Below are positions 8,044 through 12,369 of a stretch of DNA of 12,369 nt, piece after piece. The stretch is taken from assembly GCA_002432095.1 (NCBI GenBank), contig DJFQ01000053.1, positions 1 to 12,369 on the forward strand. The letters are read 5' to 3'. The notes under the pieces were generated by a model. That model saw only the letters and a list, made by a program, of their open reading frames with translations, was not told the origin of the DNA and made no database searches. The position numbers and the translations under genes are program-made. Source of the DNA: Marinagarivorans sp. UBA5868. Its GTDB lineage: Bacteria > Pseudomonadota > Gammaproteobacteria > Pseudomonadales > Cellvibrionaceae. Each line of letters starts with the position of its first letter. Position 1 is the first letter of the stretch.

Positions 8044-8921
8044 TAGAATACCCGGCTGTCGATCAATCGCAGTAAATATTCACCGTAGCCACTTTTACGC
8101 AGCGGTTCGGCAATCTGCCGCAGGCGCTCTGCGGAAATCCAGTTATTGCGATAGGCAACCTCTTCTGGACAATTTACTTTCAAACCCTGGCGCTTATCGA
8201 GCGTCGAAATAAATTGCGCTGCCGCCAGCAAATCGTCATGAGTGCCCGTATCGAGCCAAGCTGTCCCGCGACCCATAACCTCAACCCGCAACGCATCCGC
8301 GTGCAGATATTGATTAATCACGTCGATAATTTCCAACTCCCCACGGACAGAAGGTTTAACTTTTTTGGCAAATTCAACAACGCGTTTGTCAAAAAAATAA
8401 ATTCCGGGCACTGCGTAATTTGACTTAGGCTGGGCAGGCTTTTCTTCGATGGAAATCACTTTACCGGCTGAGTCGAATTCCACTACGCCATAGGCCTTCG
8501 CGTTCGCTACATGATAACCAAATACAGTGCCGCCCTCTTGTTGCTCGGCAGCAGCTTTCAGCGACTTCACCAGATCGTGGCCATAAAACAAATTGTCGCC
8601 CAGCACCAACGCCGCGGCAGCGCCGTTCAAAAAAGCTTCCCCAATAATAAACGCTTGGGCCAAGCCGTCCGGCGACGGCTGCACAGCATATTCAATCTGT
8701 ATGCCAAATTGCTCGCCATTGCCCAATAAAGCAGCAAAACGATCATGCTCGGCAGGTGTAGTAATAACAAGGACTTCCCGGATGCCGGCTTGCATCAGCG
8801 TGGCAAGAGGGTAATAAATCATAGGTTTGTCGTAGACAGGCATCAGCTGTTTGCTAACGACCTGAGTGAGTGGATAAAGGCGGGTGCCACTGCCGCCCGC
8901 CAGGATTATTCCTTTTCTCAA
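8043..8921 (-). CDS. rfbA: Glucose-1-phosphate thymidylyltransferase (RmlA/RfbA), TTG start
   Basis: RmlA couples dTTP and glucose-1-phosphate to make dTDP-glucose, the committed step of dTDP-rhamnose synthesis. The 292-residue product carries the nucleotide-binding signature [13 protein letters not shown] (7-19), [17 protein letters not shown] (23-39), [15 protein letters not shown] (81-95), [10 protein letters not shown] with the metal-binding Asp109, [17 protein letters not shown] and AWLDTGTH. The start codon is TTG at 8921-8919. No ATG or GTG lies in frame in the upstream stretch I checked, the RKGIILAGG start aligns with E. coli [12 protein letters not shown], and a strong GAGGGG sits seven bases upstream. 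It is the first gene of a six-gene sugar-nucleotide operon, and its 5' leader contains two inverted repeats. Confidence 0.95.
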   Translation of the reverse strand: MRKGIILAGGSGTRLYPLTQVVSKQLMPVYDKPMIYYPLATLMQAGIREVLVITTPAEHDRFAALLGNGEQFGIQIEYAVQPSPDGLAQAFIIGEAFLNGAAAALVLGDNLFYGHDLVKSLKAAAEQQEGGTVFGYHVANAKAYGVVEFDSAGKVISIEEKPAQPKSNYAVPGIYFFDKRVVEFAKKVKPSVRGELEIIDVINQYLHADALRVEVMGRGTAWLDTGTHDDLLAAAQFISTLDKRQGLKVNCPEEVAYRNNWISAERLRQIAEPLRKSGYGEYLLRLIDSRVF

Positions 8922-8928
8922 ACCAGTA

Positions 8929-8934
8929 CCCCTC
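8929..8934 (-). promoter_or_regulatory. Strong Shine-Dalgarno sequence fixing the rfbA TTG start
   Basis: GAGGGG on the minus strand, separated by seven bases from the TTG at 8921. It decides the unusual start codon, since no better start exists in frame nearby. Confidence 0.75.
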
Positions 8935-8949
8935 TGTGGTGTGAATTGA

Positions 8950-9001
8950 ATGGCACCATTTAAAGACGACCCATATCGATCAAACGAACCTGAGGTGCCA
9001 T
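8950..9001. repeat. Perfect 8-bp inverted repeat in the rfbA leader
   Basis: ATGGCACC at 8950-8957 and GGTGCCAT at 8994-9001 are perfect inverse copies separated by 36 bases. The downstream arm (in the direction of rfbA) ends 15 bases before the GAGGGG ribosome binding site. In RNA the arms would close a long stem-loop; in DNA they could be two operator half-sites about four helical turns apart. A palindromic ATCGAT (8975-8980) lies within the loop. Confidence 0.6.
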
Positions 9002-9004
9002 ACC

Positions 9005-9010
9005 TGTCAA
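9005..9010 (-). promoter_or_regulatory. Lone TTGACA box upstream of rfbA (candidate -35)
   Basis: A perfect TTGACA on the minus strand, in the right orientation to transcribe rfbA. No acceptable -10 hexamer stands 15-19 bases downstream (the best at 17 is TCGTTT), so an activator would be needed if this is a promoter. The 223 bases between rfbA and tRNA-His hold no gene. Confidence 0.25.
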
Positions 9011-9074
9011 AACGCGTAGATATTAATGCAGGGTATTAGGGAATGAAACAGAAGATCGGAAAGCAAAGACCTAG

Positions 9075-9105
9075 CATCGATACTGCACGCTGCAAAAAAT
9101 CGATG
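9075..9105. repeat. Nested inverted repeat between tRNA-His and rfbA
   Basis: CATCGAT (9075-9081) and ATCGATG (9099-9105) are perfect inverse arms. Inside them, two TGCA tetramers can pair around a 3-base loop. No T-run follows on the minus strand, so it does not look like an intrinsic terminator. It may be an operator, an RNA 3' structure or a Rho-linked end for the tRNA transcript. Confidence 0.5.
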
Positions 9106-9144
9106 AGCTGGAAGAAAATTCGACAGAAGAAAGAGAAATTGAGA

Positions 9145-9221
9145 TGGGGTGACTGACGGGGCTCGAACCCGCGACCACTGGAATCACAATCCAGGGCTCT
9201 ACCAACTGAGCTACAGTCACC
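9145..9221 (-). tRNA. tRNA-His (anticodon GTG)
   Basis: The minus strand folds as a full cloverleaf. The acceptor stem is GTGACTG with CAGTCAC, preceded by the extra G(-1) at 9221 that is typical of tRNA-His and opposite C73. The anticodon stem-loop CTGGA-TTGTGAT-TCCAG gives GTG, and the T-loop is GGTTCGAGC. CCA is encoded at 9147-9145. It is the last of three tRNA genes on this strand and the closest to rfbA. Confidence 0.97.
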
Positions 9222-9252
9222 ATATGTTCACCACTGGGAACACCAGGGTGTA

Positions 9253-9329
<77 letters not shown>

Positions 9330-9353
9330 TCTTGCTACTACCTACGAGGTATT

Positions 9354-9391
9354 TTTAGGCCGCTAGGTGTTATTTAGGCCACTAGGTATAA
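9354..9391. repeat. Two tandem 19-bp repeats in the tRNA-Arg/tRNA-Pro spacer
   Basis: Copies at 9354-9372 and 9373-9391 match at 16 of 19 positions and share the core TTTAGGCC followed by CTAGGT. They lie in the 115-base spacer of the tRNA transcript, which is longer than the Arg-His spacer. The change in spacer length is probably a local duplication. Confidence 0.7.
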
Positions 9392-9444
9392 GGCTAACCC
9401 GAGCTGGATAAACTGCATGACCCGCAGGCAAACACCTTGAAAAA

Positions 9445-9521
9445 TGGTCGGAGTGGAGGGATTCGAACCCCCGACATTCTGCTCCCAAAGCAGACGCGCT
9501 ACCAGACTGCGCTACACTCCG
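9445..9521 (-). tRNA. tRNA-Pro (anticodon TGG)
   Basis: The minus-strand cloverleaf has acceptor stem CGGAGTG with CACTCCG, discriminator A and encoded CCA (9447-9445). The anticodon arm CTGCT-TTGGGAG-CAG region reads TGG and the T-arm is GGGGGTTCGAATCCC. It is the first gene of the Pro-Arg-His operon. In E. coli this isoacceptor carries cmo5U34, the product of CmoA and CmoB, which are encoded at the other end of this window. Confidence 0.97.
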
Positions 9522-9575
9522 CCGACATCGAATGGCTCAATAACCCATAAAAGGGCCGCCAATCGAGAGGTGCGC

Positions 9576-9604
9576 ATCATACCCATCACCCAGGGGCTCG
9601 TCAA
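9576..9604 (-). promoter_or_regulatory. Sigma-70 promoter of the tRNA-Pro-Arg-His operon with GC-rich discriminator
   Basis: On the minus strand, TTGACG (9604-9599) is followed after exactly 17 bases by TATGAT (9581-9576), each one mismatch from consensus. GCGCACC follows directly, a GC-rich discriminator as found in stringently controlled stable-RNA promoters. Transcription should begin near 9569, about 48 bases before tRNA-Pro. Confidence 0.75.
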
Positions 9605-9623
9605 CGGCAAATTTAGTACGTTT

Positions 9624-9651
9624 ATGACACACAAAAATAACATCGGATACT
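9624..9651 (+). promoter_or_regulatory. Candidate sigma-70 promoter for folD-rsuA-rsmC
   Basis: ATGACA (9624-9629) and GATACT (9646-9651) with a 16-base spacer point towards folD. The match is moderate, and the site lies in the divergent gap 9522-9766 beside the tRNA promoter. The resulting leader would be about 110 bases. Confidence 0.35.
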
Positions 9652-9766
9652 GATTCTCGTGCCGGCAGAACCCGCCGAAATAAAGCGTTTTCAGGTCGTT
9701 GGCGCGAAGCCCGGTGCTGTGGGAAAATGCGCGGCCTTCCATACTCAGAGAAACGGGATCCGCAAC

Positions 9767-10615
9767 ATGACGGCACTCATACTTGACGGCAAAGCACTGG
9801 CGCACAAAACCGAAACCGAATTGGCGACCAGGGTCGCAGCAATTAAAGCGTCCAGCGGCGTAACGCCGATTCTCGCCACTATATTGGTGGGTGACGATCC
9901 CGCATCCGCCACTTACGTCAAAATGAAGGGCAATGCCTGCACCAGAATCGGCATGGACTCCCTCAAGGTGGAGCTACCCAAAGACACCACCACCACCCAG
10001 CTGCTCGCCAAAATCCGTGAACTCAACGCCAATCCCGCTGTTCACGGCATACTGTTGCAACATCCTGTTCCACATCAAATCGATGAACGCAGCTGCTTTG
10101 ACGAAATTGCCCTAAATAAAGACGTGGACGGCGTGACCTGCCTAGGTTTTGGCCGTATGGCAATGGGTGAAGCTGCATATGGTTGCGCAACACCGAAAGG
10201 CATCATGCGTTTACTGGAAGCCTTCGACATTCCACTGGCAGGCAAACACGCTGTGGTAGTCGGCCGCAGTCCGATTCTTGGCAAGCCTATGGCACTTATG
10301 CTGTTAAATGCCAACGCCACCGTCACTATCTGCCATTCCAAAACCGTGGGACTGGAAGACCATATCCGTCGCGCAGACATTGTTGTAGGTGCTGTGGGTA
10401 AACCGGAGTTTATCCGCGCCGAGTGGATCAAGGACGGCGCTGTAGTGGTCGATGCGGGATACCATCCGGGCGGAGTTGGCGATATTGAGCTCGGGCCGCT
10501 GATGAACCGAGCGGCGGCGATTACTCCTGTTCCAGGCGGAGTCGGCCCGATGACAATCAATACGCTGATCTATCAGACGGTGGATGCCGGAGAGAAAAGC
10601 CTGCAAACCTCATGA
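9767..10615 (+). CDS. folD: Bifunctional methylenetetrahydrofolate dehydrogenase / methenyltetrahydrofolate cyclohydrolase FolD
   Basis: FolD interconverts 5,10-methylene-THF, 5,10-methenyl-THF and 10-formyl-THF in the cytoplasm, supplying formyl groups for purines and initiator tRNA. The 282-residue protein keeps the catalytic residues Y50 and K54 (YVKMK), Q98 and D121 (KDVDG), the NADP loop GRSPILGKP (166-174) and [10 protein letters not shown] (254-263). Two regions depart from the common form: QHPVP (98-102) where most enzymes have QLPLP, and [14 protein letters not shown] near 228-241. Start at the ATG of [10 protein letters not shown], with GGGA nine bases upstream; an in-frame upstream start at 9659 would add 36 unrelated residues. 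The stop overlaps the rsuA start in ATGA. A folD gene beside Pro/Arg/His tRNAs also occurs, as I recall, in Pseudomonas. Confidence 0.94.
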   Translation: MTALILDGKALAHKTETELATRVAAIKASSGVTPILATILVGDDPASATYVKMKGNACTRIGMDSLKVELPKDTTTTQLLAKIRELNANPAVHGILLQHPVPHQIDERSCFDEIALNKDVDGVTCLGFGRMAMGEAAYGCATPKGIMRLLEAFDIPLAGKHAVVVGRSPILGKPMALMLLNANATVTICHSKTVGLEDHIRRADIVVGAVGKPEFIRAEWIKDGAVVVDAGYHPGGVGDIELGPLMNRAAAITPVPGGVGPMTINTLIYQTVDAGEKSLQTS

Positions 10616-11310
10616 GGCTGGACGGTTTCATCGCGCGCGCAACAAATTTGTCCCGGCGTGAGGCGCAGCACTCTATAAAAGAAGGCAGGGTGAGGGTAAA
10701 CGGCCAAGTCGTCCGCAATCCTGCCAATCGCATCGACGACGCAGCCGTAACGCTGGATGGCGAACCGCTCAAATTGCCCTGCCCTGTCTATGTGATGCTG
10801 CATAAACCTGCCGGCTATCTGTGCGCCACTACAGATGGGCAGCACCCTACGGTGCTCGATCTTCTGCCTTCTGGCCTTCACCCGACCGAGCCGCTGCAGA
10901 TTGTTGGACGGCTCGATCTGGACACGACAGGGCTGGTGCTGATTACCACAGACGGCACATGGAACCATCGCATCACCGCTCCCAACAGTCACTGCACCAA
11001 GATTTATAGGGTTCAATTAGCTGAACCCATTACAGCCGAAGCGAAGGCAATTCTTCAACGTGGCGTGATGCTGCATTCGGAAATCAAACCAACGCTACCG
11101 TGCCATATCCAGACTATTGATAGTCGCGAGGTGCACATAAAACTTCAGGAGGGGCGTTATCACCAAGTGAAACGCATGTTTGCGGCTGTCGGCAATCGAG
11201 TAGTTCATCTTCATCGGGAGCAAGTTGGGGAATTGATACTTGACCCTCTACTTGCGCCAGGGGAATTTCGCCATCTCACCGAACCGGAAATACTTTGCGC
11301 ATGTCGATGA
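10612..11310 (+). CDS. rsuA: 16S rRNA pseudouridine(516) synthase RsuA
   Basis: RsuA isomerises U516 of 16S rRNA to pseudouridine during 30S assembly. The 232-residue product has the normal length (231 in E. coli). An S4-type RNA-binding domain fills the first 55 residues ([26 protein letters not shown]). The catalytic motif [12 protein letters not shown] begins at 99, with Asp102 at the same number as in E. coli, and LHKPAGYLC (63-71) and [18 protein letters not shown] are further signatures. The last motif plus [13 protein letters not shown] fits RsuA better than RluB/E/F. It overlaps folD by four bases upstream and rsmC downstream, so all three genes are probably one coupled operon. Confidence 0.92.
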   Translation: MRLDGFIARATNLSRREAQHSIKEGRVRVNGQVVRNPANRIDDAAVTLDGEPLKLPCPVYVMLHKPAGYLCATTDGQHPTVLDLLPSGLHPTEPLQIVGRLDLDTTGLVLITTDGTWNHRITAPNSHCTKIYRVQLAEPITAEAKAILQRGVMLHSEIKPTLPCHIQTIDSREVHIKLQEGRYHQVKRMFAAVGNRVVHLHREQVGELILDPLLAPGEFRHLTEPEILCACR

Positions 11311-12335
11311 CTGATCCGAGCACTTCCTACCTATTGCAGCAACTGTGTCGCGATACCAACACCCTCTGGCTCGCCGATGAAAGCAGCCACAACATATGGC
11401 CATCGCTTGCCAATTTTGTGCCCGCACTGAAAGTAATGAGCAATCGTTTCGACCTCGCACGTGCGGCGCAAACCCAGGGCATTTCCGCCTTATTTAACGA
11501 TTGGCAGTTTGATGCAGGCAGCCGGTTCGACAACATTTTTTTGCGGATCTGTAAGGAAAAGGCGGTCAATCACCACTTAATCCGCGAAGCTTTTTTGCAT
11601 TTGCACCATGGCGGAAATCTTTGGATAGCCGGAGAGAAAAATGAGGGAATTAAAAGCATCTGGGAATACGCGACTCACGTTTTTGACACTACAGCGCGTC
11701 TAAAAAAACACGGGTCCACATACGGCGGCGCACTAACCAAATCCTCTGGCCCCTCTCTGGATGAAGCCAACATCTACCATCAAATTCAAATAATCGGCGA
11801 ATGGGAAGGTGTGTCAATCTTCAGCAAACCAGGTGTTTATGGGTGGGACAAAGTCGACGCCGGCAGCGCGCTGTTGCTTGAACATTTGCGCACGGAAAGC
11901 GCACTTTGGACCAATGCCAAAAACATGCTGGACTTGGGTTGCGGCTACGGCTTTTTGACCCTCGCCAGCGGTTGGCTGCCCTGCGAGAAACGTGTCGCCA
12001 CCGACAATAATGCCGGCGCATTGCTGTGTATGGAAAAGAATGCTCGCGAACGCAAGCTTGCAGTGGAGGTCATTGCCGCAGACAAAGGTGATGAGGTAAA
12101 AGGTGAGTTCGACCTCGTTCTATGCAATCCGCCTTTCCACCGAGGGTTTGACATAGATGGAGATCTGACGCGGGATTTTCTCATCGCCGCAAAACAGAAA
12201 CTCACTCCGAACGGCGTCGCTATATTTGTGGTGAACAGCTTTATAGCGCTGGAGAAAAAAATGGGAGGGGTTTTCACCAGTGCCCGAACCTTGGTGGACA
12301 ATCGCCAATTCAAGGTGCTGGCGCTAAAACATTAA
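11301..12335 (+). CDS. rsmC: 16S rRNA (guanine-N2) methyltransferase, RsmC-like
   Basis: RsmC methylates G1207 of 16S rRNA in the 30S subunit using SAM. The 344-residue product has the RsmC layout: a divergent N-terminal methyltransferase-like half without a SAM motif, then a catalytic C-terminal half. KPGVYGWDKVDAGSALLL (177-194) is the family linker, LDLGCGYGFL (210-219) is SAM motif I, and NPPFH (276-280) is the N-methyltransferase active site. Two ATGs are possible: 11301, with GGAA about 11 bases upstream, and 11307, which would make an ATGA overlap with the rsuA stop like the junction before it. 11301 is given, but the choice is open. The related RlmG (23S m2G1835) is the main alternative, though the short length and linker favour RsmC. 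Confidence 0.85.
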   Translation: MSMTDPSTSYLLQQLCRDTNTLWLADESSHNIWPSLANFVPALKVMSNRFDLARAAQTQGISALFNDWQFDAGSRFDNIFLRICKEKAVNHHLIREAFLHLHHGGNLWIAGEKNEGIKSIWEYATHVFDTTARLKKHGSTYGGALTKSSGPSLDEANIYHQIQIIGEWEGVSIFSKPGVYGWDKVDAGSALLLEHLRTESALWTNAKNMLDLGCGYGFLTLASGWLPCEKRVATDNNAGALLCMEKNARERKLAVEVIAADKGDEVKGEFDLVLCNPPFHRGFDIDGDLTRDFLIAAKQKLTPNGVAIFVVNSFIALEKKMGGVFTSARTLVDNRQFKVLALKH

Positions 12336-12369
12336 GCGGCTAGACACCTCACAGAATATTTTGTCACCG

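Noticed and set aside
8984..9001. Sigma-54 promoter suggested by TGGCAC on the minus strand upstream of rfbA
   Set aside because: The required GC of the -12 element (TTGC) is missing at the fixed spacing; the sequence there is GTTC.
9072..9152. Short acidic reading frame on the plus strand (KIDELEENSTEE) running into tRNA-His
   Set aside because: It follows a stop at 9072, has no start codon or ribosome binding site, and ends within the tRNA gene; it is probably chance.
10075..10560. 161-codon open frame on the minus strand inside folD
   Set aside because: Low-complexity Ser/Pro/Thr-rich product antisense to a clear folD gene; a codon-bias shadow.

Overview
The window looks like chromosomal DNA of a gammaproteobacterium. 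The CmoA/CmoB, Ugd, RmlA-D, RsuA and RsmC proteins all resemble their E. coli counterparts from end to end. The folD gene next to a tRNA-Pro/Arg/His cluster recalls Pseudomonas. Base composition is moderate, and Pseudomonadales or Cellvibrionales-like bacteria are a reasonable guess; that placement is inference. No insertion sequence, phage gene, CRISPR array or toxin-antitoxin pair was found. Every open frame of convincing length belongs to a recognised family.

Layout. (1) 2-3155, plus strand: the 3' end of cmoA, then cmoB, then a PP2C phosphatase/Ser-Thr kinase fusion with a C-terminal membrane anchor, tightly spaced and probably one transcript. (2) 3239-8921, minus strand, read right to left: rfbA-rfbC-rfbD-(UDP-glucuronate 4-epimerase)-ugd-rfbB. 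The first four genes overlap or nearly touch. Together they supply dTDP-L-rhamnose, UDP-glucuronate and UDP-galacturonate for a surface polysaccharide. No glycosyltransferase, flippase or polymerase gene lies in the window. (3) 9145-9521, minus strand: tRNA-Pro(TGG), tRNA-Arg(TCT) and tRNA-His(GTG), driven by a strong sigma-70 promoter with a GC-rich discriminator. (4) 9767-12335, plus strand: folD-rsuA-rsmC, joined by ATGA-type overlaps. This operon covers one-carbon folate metabolism and two 16S rRNA modifications.

How they fit. CmoA and CmoB make the cmo5U34 modification, and the local tRNA-Pro(UGG) belongs to the class they modify. RsuA and RsmC modify the small-subunit rRNA. The tRNA operon and the rfb operon point the same way, and no convincing intrinsic terminator lies between them, so read-through is possible. 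The rfbA leader carries two inverted repeats that no gene explains.

I found no clearly new biological system. The points that deserve a second look are the kinase-phosphatase fusion beside cmoAB, the structured rfbA leader, the 14-bp duplication at the cmoA/cmoB junction, the heptamer repeat after the kinase gene, and the folD variant.
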